Positions 1-9,566 of a DNA stretch of 64,000 bases are shown piece after piece. The position numbers were made by a program, and so were the translations under genes. Under the pieces are notes generated by a model. That model had not been told where the DNA came from. It made no database searches and was given only the letters and a program-made list of their open reading frames with translations. The DNA comes from DASWJZ01 sp963846475 (GTDB lineage Bacteria; Pseudomonadota; Alphaproteobacteria; Rhizobiales; Afifellaceae), in contig CAWJVZ010000004.1 of assembly GCA_963846475.1 (NCBI GenBank), positions 434,001 through 498,000 of the forward strand, in the 5' to 3' direction. The first letter of the stretch is position 1. Each line of letters starts with the position of its first letter.

Positions 1-1341
1 CAGGCCGGCAAAGCCCTTGATCGTGTCGGCGATGTCGACCAGCACGCCGGGCGTGCCGGTAAAGACCTCGGCGACGAAGAAGGGCTGCGACAGAAACCGC
101 TCGATCTTTCGCGCCCGGGCGACGGTGAGCTTGTCCTCTTCGGAGAGCTCGTCCATGCCGAGGATGGCGATGATATCCTGCAGCGATTTGTAGCGCTGCA
201 GCGTCGACTGCACGGCGCGGGCGACGTTGTAGTGATCCTCTCCGACGACGCGCGGGTCGAGCATGCGCGAGGTGGAGTCGAGCGGGTCGACGGCCGGGTA
301 GATGCCCTTCTCCGAAATGGCGCGCGACAGCACCGTCGTGGCGTCGAGATGGGCGAAGGAGGTCGCCGGCGCCGGGTCGGTCAAGTCGTCGGCCGGCACG
401 TAGATCGCCTGCACCGAGGTGATCGAGCCCTTCGTGGTGGTGGTGATGCGCTCCTGCAGCGCGCCCATGTCGGTGGCGAGCGTCGGCTGGTAGCCAACAG
501 CCGAAGGGATGCGGCCCAGGAGCGCGGAGACTTCCGAGCCGGCCTGGGTAAAACGAAAGATGTTGTCGACGAAGAACAGCACGTCCTGGCCCTGATCGCG
601 AAAGTATTCGGCGACGGTGAGACCGGCCAGGCCGACGCGGGCGCGCGCGCCAGGCGGCTCGTTCATCTGGCCGAAGACCAGCGCGCATTTGGAGCCGGCG
701 GTGGAGCCGGTCTCGTGCGGATCCTTGTTCACGCCGGATTCGATCATCTCGTGATAGAGATCGTTACCCTCGCGGGTGCGCTCGCCGACCCCGGCGAAGA
801 CCGAATAGCCGCCATGCGCCTTGGCGACGTTGTTGATGAGCTCCTGGATCAGCACCGTCTTGCCGACGCCGGCGCCGCCGAACAGGCCGATCTTGCCGCC
901 GCGGGCGTAGGGCGCGAGCAGGTCGACGACTTTTATGCCGGTGACCAGGACCTGCGCTTCGGTGGCCTGATCGACATAGGCCGGCGCATCCTGGTGGATG
1001 GCGCGCTTCTGAGCCGTGACGATCGGCCCGGCCTCGTCGACGGACTCGCCGATGACGTTCATGATGCGGCCGAGCGTCTCGTCGCCGACCGGCACGACGA
1101 TCGGCTGGCCGGTGTTGCGCACCTCCTGGCCGCGCACCAGGCCTTCGCTGATATCCATGGCGATGGTGCGCACCGTGTTCTCGCCGAGATGCTGCGCCAC
1201 TTCCAGCACCAGGCGGTTGCCGTGATTGTCTGTCTCCAGCGCGTTGAGGATCGCCGGCAGCTCGCCATCGAACTGAACGTCGACCACGGCGCCCATCACC
1301 TGCGTCACCCGGCCGACCGACTGCGTTGCTACATCTGACAT
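1..1341 (-). CDS. atpD: ATP synthase F1 subunit beta (partial, C-terminus outside window)
   Basis: Catalytic beta subunit of the F1 head, which makes ATP from ADP and phosphate as the rotor turns. The frame begins at ATG 1339-1341 (MSDVATQSVGRV) and stays open for 447 codons to the left edge, so only the last few dozen residues of a usual 470-480 residue protein are missing. The Walker A loop GGAGVGKT lies near residue 155 and the conserved VGERTREGNDLY segment follows. It is last in the visible atpH-atpA-atpG-atpD run, 29 bp after atpG. atpC would be expected just outside the window. Identification is certain. Confidence 0.97.
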   Translation of the reverse strand, partial: MSDVATQSVGRVTQVMGAVVDVQFDGELPAILNALETDNHGNRLVLEVAQHLGENTVRTIAMDISEGLVRGQEVRNTGQPIVVPVGDETLGRIMNVIGESVDEAGPIVTAQKRAIHQDAPAYVDQATEAQVLVTGIKVVDLLAPYARGGKIGLFGGAGVGKTVLIQELINNVAKAHGGYSVFAGVGERTREGNDLYHEMIESGVNKDPHETGSTAGSKCALVFGQMNEPPGARARVGLAGLTVAEYFRDQGQDVLFFVDNIFRFTQAGSEVSALLGRIPSAVGYQPTLATDMGALQERITTTTKGSITSVQAIYVPADDLTDPAPATSFAHLDATTVLSRAISEKGIYPAVDPLDSTSRMLDPRVVGEDHYNVARAVQSTLQRYKSLQDIIAILGMDELSEEDKLTVARARKIERFLSQPFFVAEVFTGTPGVLVDIADTIKGFAGL

Positions 1342-1370
1342 TTTGTCCTCGTCTGCTTTCGGCGCGGGCT

Positions 1371-2255
1371 CTAGACGGCCTCGGCGCCGGAGATAATCTC
1401 GATGAGTTCCTTGGTGATCTGCGCCTGGCGCTGGCGGTTGTAGCTGAGCGTCAGCCGCTCGATCATGTCGCCGGCGTTGCGCGTGGCATTGTCCATGGCC
1501 GTCATCTGCGCGCCGTAGAACGAGGCGGCGTTCTCAAGGAGCGCCCTAAAAATCTGGATACCGACATTGCGCGGCAGCAGCTCGGCGAGAATGTCCTCCT
1601 CGTCCGGCTCGTATTCGTAGATCGCGCCGCCGAGCGACTGGCCGCCGTTCGTGCCTTGCGGCACCTCGGCGGGAATGAGCCGCCGCGCTGTTGGCACCTG
1701 GCTGATCACCGACTGGAAGCGCGAATAGTAAAGCGTGGCAACGTCGAAGGCGCCCTCCGCGTAGAGCGCAATAACCCGCTCCGCCACCTGGTGTGCCTGA
1801 GCGAACGTCATTTGCTTCACGCTGCGGAAGTCGACCCGCTCGACGATCTGGGCGGCAAAATCCCGCCGGAGATTGTCGTAGCCTTTCCGGCCGACGATGA
1901 AGAATTTCACTGTCTTACCCTGCGCGGCGAGCTTTCTCGCGTCCTCGCGCGCCAGTCGGCCGATGGCGGTGTTGAAGGCGCCGGCCAAGCCGCGCTCGCC
2001 GGTGGCGACGACGAGAAGATGCACGTCGTCTTTGCCGGTGCCAGAGATGAGCGCCGGGGCGCCGGGCTGGCCGGCCGTCGCAGCGGCGATGTTGGCCAAA
2101 ACCTTCTCCATGCGCTCGGCATAGGGCCGCGCTGCCACCGCCGCCTCCTGCGCGCGGCGAAGCTTTGCCGCCGCGACCATCTGCATGGCCTTGGTGATTT
2201 TTTGGGTCGCCTTGACCGAGGCGATACGGTTGCGGAGCGCCTTGAGGCTCGCCAT
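1371..2255 (-). CDS. atpG: ATP synthase F1 subunit gamma
   Basis: Central stalk subunit that couples rotation of the membrane ring to catalysis in the alpha3beta3 head. The 294-residue protein has both terminal helices that form the coiled-coil axle: MASLKALRNRIASVKATQKI at the start and the SYNRQRQAQITKELIEI segment at the end. Length is normal for alphaproteobacteria. It lies between atpA (28 bp upstream) and atpD (29 bp downstream) on the same strand, as in an F1 operon. Confidence 0.97.
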   Translation of the reverse strand: MASLKALRNRIASVKATQKITKAMQMVAAAKLRRAQEAAVAARPYAERMEKVLANIAAATAGQPGAPALISGTGKDDVHLLVVATGERGLAGAFNTAIGRLAREDARKLAAQGKTVKFFIVGRKGYDNLRRDFAAQIVERVDFRSVKQMTFAQAHQVAERVIALYAEGAFDVATLYYSRFQSVISQVPTARRLIPAEVPQGTNGGQSLGGAIYEYEPDEEDILAELLPRNVGIQIFRALLENAASFYGAQMTAMDNATRNAGDMIERLTLSYNRQRQAQITKELIEIISGAEAV

Positions 2256-2283
2256 GGGCCGCTACTCCTCCGACGACAACGGC

Positions 2284-3812
<1,529 letters not shown>

Positions 3813-3813
<1 letters not shown>

Positions 3814-4373
3814 CAGCCGACCTCTTTAAGCTGTGTCTTTACGTTCATCAGTCTGGTGCGGAGCGACGTGTCGATCATGCGCGAGCCGACCTTGACGACG
3901 AGGCCGCCGAGGATCGCCGGATTGACGCGCGCCACGAGCGTCACGTCCTTGCCGAGCTTGTCCTTCAGCGCCGCTTTCAGCGCGGCGACATGCTCGCCGC
4001 CGAGCGGCTGCGCCGAGGTGACTTCGGCAGTGACCTCGCCGCGCTGGCGCGCCGCCATCTCGCGGAACGCTATGATGATGCCGGGCAGCGCAAAGAGCCG
4101 GCGGTTGCGTGCCACGAGGCGCAAGAAGTTGCCGACCAGACCGCCAACGCCGGCGCGGTCGGCGACGGCGCCGATCGCCCGCTCCTGGTCCTCGGCCGAA
4201 AACACCGGGCTGCGGACGAGGCGGCGCAGATCCTCGCTGCCCTCGATGAGATCGGCGATGTTCTGCAACTCGGCCTCGACGCGTTCGAGCGCAGATTCGT
4301 CGCGGGCCAGATCGAAAAGGGCGGAAGCGTAACGCTCGGCAACGCCGGAAACGGAGGACGATCGATCCGCCAC
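3813..4373 (-). CDS. atpH: ATP synthase F1 subunit delta
   Basis: Peripheral stalk subunit that ties the F1 head to the b subunits. I chose GTG 4371-4373 (VADRSSSVSGVAERYASALF), preceded by AGAGAGAAGAG as ribosome binding site. This gives 186 residues, the normal family length. A longer frame runs to 4466 but adds a proline-rich stretch with no family counterpart. The end overlaps the atpA start by one base. F0 subunit genes are not adjacent, as is usual in this group. Confidence 0.93.
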
Positions 4374-4480
4374 GCGGTTCTCTTCTCTCTCAGGAAAACC
4401 CGGCGGGCCGGGTGCGAAAAATCCGGAAAAGGCTGGACGGCCACGCTCCGGGGCCGCCGGAGCCAAGCCGCGGCCCGTCT

Positions 4481-4507
4481 AGCATAGGGTTTTGGGGGCT
4501 GCAACAA
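4481..4507 (-). promoter_or_regulatory. candidate promoter of the atpHAGD operon
   Basis: On the minus strand TTGTTG (4507-4502) and TATGCT (4486-4481) are 15 bp apart, about 110 bp upstream of the atpH GTG. Both resemble sigma-70 hexamers, but the spacing is short by about two bases (16 bp if the -35 is read one base later as TGTTGC). The region between atpH and the next gene holds no coding sequence. Weak evidence. Confidence 0.25.
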
Positions 4508-4586
4508 GCCCCGGCGCGGCATTTCTGCCCGATTTCACGGGCCCCCCGAACGGCACGACGGCAATGGCGCTGGGTCGTCCCAGGGT

Positions 4587-5495
4587 TCAGGCCCGCCGCT
4601 CCAGCCCGGCACGGGCTTGCGCCTCGTCGATGCAGCGGCGAAATGCGAATTCGACGCCGAAGGCCTTTTCCCAATCAGCCAGGCTGCCGGCCGAAACACT
4701 TTGCTTCGCCGCCTCAAGCGGATCGTCTGATACGGTCAGGAGCGCAGGCGCTTCCGGCCGATAGGGGACGAGCAGCCTCTCATGGCGGAGCGCAGAAGCG
4801 AGTGTCCGCGGGTCGTCGAGGAAAAGTCCGTAATTCTGCGCGATCACCAGCGGCAGGGCTGAAGCGTCATTTGTCGCGCTCGGGGATGTTGGTGCCGCCA
4901 CTTCCGAAAGCCGCACCATCGGCACGATCCGGGTTTTTGGAATCCATCTCCGTTGCCGCGTCTTCCGCTGGGCAAACAGCTGAATGATCTCACAAACGTC
5001 GTCAACGCTTGCATCGTCGGTGATGATCCAAAGGTCGTAATTCGCTTCGTCTTCGATGTTCACGTCATACAGGCGCCGGTATCGCTTCAGTTCGCTCTGC
5101 CGCCGGTTGCGCAGCATCTCCAGCGCAGATTGCGTGTCCGCGTAGCGCTCGCCCTTTCTGGTTTGATCGGCAGCGATGCGCTCGGCGGCCGTCTCGGGCC
5201 GAACGCTCAAGAATACCCGGACGGCATCGGTCACGAAGTGCCACGCCATGCGCGAATCGATGATGAAATCGGCGACGTCGCGGTCGAGCTGCTGCGTCCG
5301 CGCATCGACCTTGGCATCGATGTCGGTGTTCGTCTCCGCGGCGAGGTTCGTCGCCAACGCATCCATGTTGGAGATCTGTCCGATCTCGCGGAAGAGCTCC
5401 CCTGCGCTGACGTAGCGGATGCCGAGGAGCTCCGAGAGGCGGCGGCCCACCGACGATTTTCCCGAGCCCAGATCGCCGCTCAAAGTAATGCGCAT
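4587..5495 (-). CDS. cytidylate kinase-like P-loop protein with a C-terminal extension
   Basis: The N-terminal 200 residues look like the cytidylate kinase-like family: MRITLSGDLGSGKSSVGRRL carries a Walker A loop (GDLGSGKS), and ISAGELFR-type and DSRMAW/FVTDAVRVFL segments follow. A further 100 residues or so resemble nothing I know. I start at ATG 5493-5495 directly before the P-loop; the frame is open to 5624 but the added residues look non-coding. The product is about 302 residues, longer than CMP kinase (about 220), so the substrate is uncertain. It sits between the ATP synthase operon and the toxin locus, transcribed toward atpH. Real CMP kinase (cmk) may be elsewhere. Confidence 0.7.
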   Translation of the reverse strand: MRITLSGDLGSGKSSVGRRLSELLGIRYVSAGELFREIGQISNMDALATNLAAETNTDIDAKVDARTQQLDRDVADFIIDSRMAWHFVTDAVRVFLSVRPETAAERIAADQTRKGERYADTQSALEMLRNRRQSELKRYRRLYDVNIEDEANYDLWIITDDASVDDVCEIIQLFAQRKTRQRRWIPKTRIVPMVRLSEVAAPTSPSATNDASALPLVIAQNYGLFLDDPRTLASALRHERLLVPYRPEAPALLTVSDDPLEAAKQSVSAGSLADWEKAFGVEFAFRRCIDEAQARAGLERRA

Positions 5496-5820
5496 CGGCG
5501 GAGTTCCCAACGGTTCTGCCGGACCTGCCTGGGATGGCGCTGCTGGCCCGAGGTGCAGGCGGCTGTCGGCGGCGACCGATCTGCGATTACCGGCTTTGGC
5601 CAGAGGTGGCAAATTCTGCTCCATTCATCGGCTGCGATTACGCCGGCGCTCCAGAATCACCAGCGACTCGATTGTGCCCGGAAATAAGTCAAAGAAAGCT
5701 CACCGGGTCGACATCATCGCGATCTCGATGCTGAAGCGCCGGCCGCCGGCCATCAGCCTTCCTCTTAGAAGGTGTATCGCCACTTGCCCCGATTGGCATT
5801 CACAGGTCGTGAGGGGTCAC

Positions 5821-5855
5821 TTTACGTGTAAGAATTTTTTCCTATATAGTTAGGA
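5821..5855 (+). promoter_or_regulatory. candidate promoter and operator upstream of the RNase A-like toxin gene
   Basis: The intergenic stretch 5496-5876 contains no gene but has an unusually AT-rich segment. TTTACG (5821-5826) and TATAGT (5845-5850) are separated by 18 bp and resemble -35 and -10 boxes. The -10 is flanked by an inverted repeat, TCCTA (5840-5844) and TAGGA (5851-5855), and a further TCCTA occurs at about 5863. A palindromic TCCTAGGA also lies just upstream of the related toxin gene at 46641-47285. This suggests an operator, but the match is short. Confidence 0.4.
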
Positions 5856-5876
5856 TCGGTTGTCCTACGGAGTTTC

Positions 5877-6532
5877 GTGGTGTCACTGCCCCTAACCCGC
5901 TCGAAGCTGCTTCACCTGGCATGGCTCGTGCGCGCTGCCACCGTCGAGCTTAGACTCGGTCTGCTCGTCGACACCTTGAAGGCGGGTTTTGATCCCAATC
6001 AGCCGCGCGTTCCGGCCGGCAATCCGCGCGGCGGAGAGTGGACGGACGGCGGAGCGGGCGCCCTCGGCGAAGACGAGACGCAACTCGCCCAGGGCGACCG
6101 GCTCAGAGGCTATCGAATCGACCTGGTGGAGGAGGACGCGCGCGGCGGACACACGATAAAGGACATGTTCACAAGAGTGCCGACTATCTCTTGACGCGAG
6201 TTCGGGCGGAGGCTGAACAAATCATCGGCAGGGGTGACTATTTCCGAGGTCTTTCAATCGGCTCCTTCACGTCGTTGCAATCCGCTACCCGACTGGTAAA
6301 TGCTACTCTTTCGCGAAACCCCCGTGAAGTGGAAGAGGTGGCGAGCGGCGCTAAACCCTTTCGTTTCATCACCGCGTGGTATGCGTCGGTGACGGGTTAC
6401 GAGGCTTATCTGCCGACCTACCACGCCAAGCCTTACATGCGAGAGACGTACAGCGTCTCCGTCTTCATCATCCATGATCCTCGGAGCGAGAACGGGTTCC
6501 GGGTCCAGTCCGCTTATCCTGGGAATAGGTGA
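5877..6532 (+). pseudogene. RNase A-like (CdiA-CT type) toxin, broken by a one-base frameshift
   Basis: Two adjacent frames together encode a homologue of the intact protein at 46641-47285. Frame one starts at GTG 5877 or 5880 (CGGAG as ribosome binding site) and holds the linker FDPNQPRVPAG and GGHTI. Frame two carries HVHKSADYLLTRVR, LVNATLSRN and the C-terminal GFRVQSAYP. The frames meet near 6160-6168, where ATAAAGGACATG would read on as HTIKGHV if one more A were present. The C-terminal domain resembles the bacterial RNase A-fold toxins first described in CDI systems. The stop (TGA 6530-6532) overlaps the ribosome binding site of the next gene. It is either a natural null mutation or a homopolymer sequencing error. 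Confidence 0.72.
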
Positions 6533-6537
6533 CCAAT

Positions 6538-6783
6538 ATGGCCGATCGCCAAGAGTTCGAGATCCAGATTTATCATCACGGTGTAACCTTTATGGCCCCG
6601 ATGCGAGGGAGGGCGAGATATTTGCAGGAGAAGGCATTTTTGGACGAACTTACCGGCCAGCGATATGCGCCTGAAACCCTCCCACGCCCAATCTCGGATC
6701 CTCAGAACGATATTTACCCGTTGGACGATCCGCAGCTAGACGCCTATTCCGCCTTCCGAAAGCAATTGGACAAGCGGGCGTAG
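6538..6783 (+). CDS. small partner protein A of the RNase A-like toxin locus (putative immunity)
   Basis: An 81-residue soluble protein (MADRQEFEIQIYHHG...). No family recognised. ATG 6538 is chosen because AGGTGA, formed by the toxin stop region, lies 5 bp upstream; a GTG at 6529 is in frame but has no such site. It is clearly paralogous to the gene at 6919-7158: shared EFEI-IYH-GV, APMRG, RYLQE-AFLDELTG and YSAFRK-LDKRA. Immediate coupling to a toxin gene and duplication suggest an immunity or antitoxin role; this is inference from position only. It is unlike the immunity-like proteins at 45.7-46.6 kb. Confidence 0.7.
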   Translation: MADRQEFEIQIYHHGVTFMAPMRGRARYLQEKAFLDELTGQRYAPETLPRPISDPQNDIYPLDDPQLDAYSAFRKQLDKRA

Positions 6784-6882
6784 GGGAGGCTTGCGGGGTG
6801 GCGTTTCGCCCCCGGCTCTTCGCTGATTGGCACGAAACCGCCCTCCTGATGCTTTTGCGGGCCGTCGCCTCGTGCAAAGACC

Positions 6883-6909
6883 CTCTACTCAGGCTTCCCC
6901 GCGAATTAG
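6883..6909 (+). pseudogene. possible remnant of a toxin C-terminus before partner B
   Basis: Reading in frame to TAG 6907-6909 gives LYSGFPAN, comparable to QSAYPGN at the end of the 5.9 kb toxin and LTAFPLN at the end of the 46.6 kb toxin. The DNA around the stop (AATTAGGTGAACACCATG) matches the toxin-partner A junction (AATAGGTGACCAATATG). The similarity is short, so this is suggestive only. Confidence 0.35.
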
Positions 6910-6918
6910 GTGAACACC

Positions 6919-7158
6919 ATGCCTGATCATAATGAGTTCGAGATCGAGATCTACCACGATGGTGTGCACTTTAAGGCACCCATGCGCGGCAAGAAAAGGT
7001 ATCTGCAAGAGAGAGCCTTCCTCGACGAGCTTACAGGGGCTCGGTATTCGCCAAAGGCGCGCCCGGTACCGGACCCTGACGGCGACTTTTATATGCTGGA
7101 CGATGCACAGCTCGAATCCTATTCCGCATTCAGGAAGAGATTGGACAAGCGGGCCTAA
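6919..7158 (+). CDS. small partner protein B, paralogue of the preceding gene
   Basis: A 79-residue protein (MPDHNEFEIEIYHDG...), paralogous to partner A over its full length. ATG 6919 follows AGGTGA with 6 bp spacing, as for partner A; an upstream in-frame GTG (6910) is possible. The 135 bp between the two genes ends in LYSGFPAN and a stop at 6907-6909, which resembles the C-terminus of the RNase A-like toxin, so this copy may have arrived together with a toxin tail. No motif suggests an enzyme. Function is unknown. Confidence 0.68.
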   Translation: MPDHNEFEIEIYHDGVHFKAPMRGKKRYLQERAFLDELTGARYSPKARPVPDPDGDFYMLDDAQLESYSAFRKRLDKRA

Positions 7159-7161
7159 TAT

Positions 7162-7300
7162 GTAGCCCGGATGAAGCGCAGCGAAATCCGGGATAGCCGC
7201 GTCGCGGATCGGAGGCCGTTCCGCCTCCAACCGAATTTTTCGTCTGTTCTGAATTGACTGAGACCTGTCCCCGGATTCCGCTCCGCTTCATCCGGGCTAC
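7162..7300. repeat. palindromic intergenic repeat, family A (GTAGCCCGGATG type), copy 1
   Basis: An outer inverted repeat begins GTAGCCCGGATGAAGCGCAG and ends with its near-complement CTTCATCCGGGCTAC, enclosing about 80 bp. Related copies lie at 33159, 35986, 47371 and 49282. The right end supplies the TAG stop codon of priA (7297-7299). The inner part of the repeat also lies downstream of partner gene B, so it may act as a convergent transcription barrier. Confidence 0.8.
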
Positions 7301-9498
7301 AAAAAGCTCATCGGATCGACATCGATCGCCACCCTGACACTGCCGCGCGCCGGCGGGGCGGCCATGAGCCAGGCGCGCAGCCATTTGTGCAGGCGCCCGG
7401 CCGAAAGGGATTGCGCCAGCAGGCGGAAGCGGTGGCGGCCGCGGAGCACCGCGAGCGGCGCCTCGGCGGGGCCGAGGAGGCGCACCCCCTCCTCGAAGGG
7501 CGCATTCATCGCCATGGCGCGCGCATATGCCTCCGCCGTATGGCGGTCGGCGGCGCTGACGATGATGGCGGCGAGCCGGCCGAAGGGCGGCAGGCTGCCG
7601 CGCCGGCGCGTCTCCGCCTCGGTGGCGTAAAAGGCCTCGCGGTCGCCGGAGACGAGCGCCTGGATGACCGGATGGTCCGGCGTGTAGGTCTGCAGCAGGC
7701 CGCGGCTCGCCTGCCCTGCCCGCCCCGCCCGGCCGGTGACCTGGGTCAGCAGCTGAAATGTCTTCTCCGCCGCGCGCGGGTCGCCGTGCGCCAAGCCGAG
7801 GTCCGCGTCGACCACGCCGACCAGCGAAAGCCCGGGAAAATTATGCCCCTTGGCGACCAGCTGCGTGCCGATGACGATGTCGGCCTCGCCCCTGGCGACG
7901 GCGTCGAGCTCCTGGCGGAGCCGCTGCACCCCGCCCGGCATGTCGCTGGAGAGCACCAGCGTGCGGGCGGCGGGGTAGCGCGCGAGCACTTCCTCCTGCA
8001 GGCGCTCCACGCCGGGCCCGCAGGCGACCAGGCTGTCCTCCGCATCGCAATTCGGACAGTTTTCCGGCCGGCGCTCTGTGTGGCCGCAATGATGGCAGGC
8101 GAGGATGCGCCGGAAGCGGTGATCGACGAGCCAGGCCGAGCAGTTCGGGCAGGCCATGCGATGGCCGCAGGTGCGGCAGAGGGTGAGCGGCGCATAGCCG
8201 CGGCGGTTGAGGAAGAGGAGCGCCTGCTCGCCGCGTTCCACCGTCTCGGCGATCGCGTCGGCGAGCGGCGGCGCCAGCCAGCGGCCCCGCTCCGGCGGAT
8301 TTTCGCGAAGATCGAGCGCGGCGATTGCCGGCGGCGTCGAGGCGCCGTAGCGGGCCGGCAGGACGAGACGCCGGTAGCGGCCCCGGTCGGCGTTGACGCG
8401 GCTCTCCACCGACGGGGTCGCCGAGGACAGCACGACCGGAAAGTCCGAGAGCTTTGCCCGCACCACGGCCATGTCGCGGGCGTGGTAGGTGACCCCCTCC
8501 TCCTGCTTGTAGGCGGCGTCGTGCTCCTCGTCGACGACGATCAGGCCGAGTCTCGGGAAGGGCAGGAACAGCGCCGACCTCGCGCCGACGACGGCGCTGA
8601 CCTCGCCGCGAGCAACGGCGCGCCAGACGCGTTCGCGGCCCCTGGTGCCGACCTCCGAGTGCCATTCCGCCGGGCGCGAGCCGAAGCGCGCGGCGAAGCG
8701 GTCGAGGAAGGCGCCCGTCAGCGAAATCTCCGGCAGGAGGATCAGCGCCTGCCTGCCCTGCCGCAGCACCTCGGCGACGGCCTCGAAATACACCTCCGTC
8801 TTGCCGGCGCCGGTGACGCCGTCGAGCAGCGACACGGAGAAGCCGTCGCGCGCCGCGACCAGGGCAGAGGCCGCCCGCCTCTGTTCCGCCGAGAGTTTTG
8901 GCCGCGCATGGTCCGGGTCGGGATCAGCGGCCACCGGCTGCGCCATCAATGGGACAAGCTCCAGGGTGCCATGATCGACGAGCCCGTCGATGACGCCCGG
9001 CGACACATGTGCGGCCGCGGCGAGCCCGGCCTTCGACCAGGCAAGGCCGTCGCCGGCCAGCTCCAGCACGCGCTGCCTTGCCGCGGTGAGCCGCTCCGGT
9101 GGCGGCCCGGCGAGCCGGACGCCGACCATTGGCCGCTCCGGCTGCAGCGCCTCCGGCGATCGGAGCACCATGCGGAGCACCATGCCGCGCGGCGAGAACG
9201 TGTAGCCGGCGACCCAGTCCACGAAGCCGACCAGCGATTCGGGCAGCGGCGGCGCGTCGTAGATCCGCTCGACGTCGCGGAGTTTTTGGGCCGGCACTTC
9301 GTCCGGCATGTCCGGCCAGACGGTGCCGATCACCAGCCGCGGCCCAAGCGGCACGGCGACGATCGTGCCAGGCGCGAGCGGCCGGTCGGAGGCGTAGGTG
9401 TAGGGGCGATCCACGGCGACGGGCACCAGCACCGAGACACGCTGTGTGCCGATCAAGGCCCGGCTCCGCTTCTCCAGGAAGGACGGTGACGGCAGCAA
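7297..9498 (-). CDS. priA: primosomal protein N' (replication restart helicase PriA)
   Basis: DEAD/DEXH superfamily 2 helicase that reloads the replisome at stalled forks. The order is typical: N-terminal DNA-binding domain (VSVLVPVAVDRPYTY), Walker A GVTGAGKTEVYFEA near residue 230, DEEHDAAYK, a paired zinc-binding region with CRTCGH, CPNC, CHHCGH and CPNC, then QLVAKGHNFPGLSLVGVVDAD. At 733 residues it is full length. The start is uncertain: TTG 9498 is the first in-frame option and a GTG lies about 20 codons later. It is divergent from fsa, with only about 68 bp between. Its stop codon lies inside a palindromic repeat. Confidence 0.95.
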   Translation of the reverse strand: MLPSPSFLEKRSRALIGTQRVSVLVPVAVDRPYTYASDRPLAPGTIVAVPLGPRLVIGTVWPDMPDEVPAQKLRDVERIYDAPPLPESLVGFVDWVAGYTFSPRGMVLRMVLRSPEALQPERPMVGVRLAGPPPERLTAARQRVLELAGDGLAWSKAGLAAAAHVSPGVIDGLVDHGTLELVPLMAQPVAADPDPDHARPKLSAEQRRAASALVAARDGFSVSLLDGVTGAGKTEVYFEAVAEVLRQGRQALILLPEISLTGAFLDRFAARFGSRPAEWHSEVGTRGRERVWRAVARGEVSAVVGARSALFLPFPRLGLIVVDEEHDAAYKQEEGVTYHARDMAVVRAKLSDFPVVLSSATPSVESRVNADRGRYRRLVLPARYGASTPPAIAALDLRENPPERGRWLAPPLADAIAETVERGEQALLFLNRRGYAPLTLCRTCGHRMACPNCSAWLVDHRFRRILACHHCGHTERRPENCPNCDAEDSLVACGPGVERLQEEVLARYPAARTLVLSSDMPGGVQRLRQELDAVARGEADIVIGTQLVAKGHNFPGLSLVGVVDADLGLAHGDPRAAEKTFQLLTQVTGRAGRAGQASRGLLQTYTPDHPVIQALVSGDREAFYATEAETRRRGSLPPFGRLAAIIVSAADRHTAEAYARAMAMNAPFEEGVRLLGPAEAPLAVLRGRHRFRLLAQSLSAGRLHKWLRAWLMAAPPARGSVRVAIDVDPMSFL

Positions 9499-9566
9499 CT
9501 CATATCAATAGAAGGGAAGCGCGAACCCATCCCCGCCGCAACGCGGCCTCCTTGCCGGACGCATCC

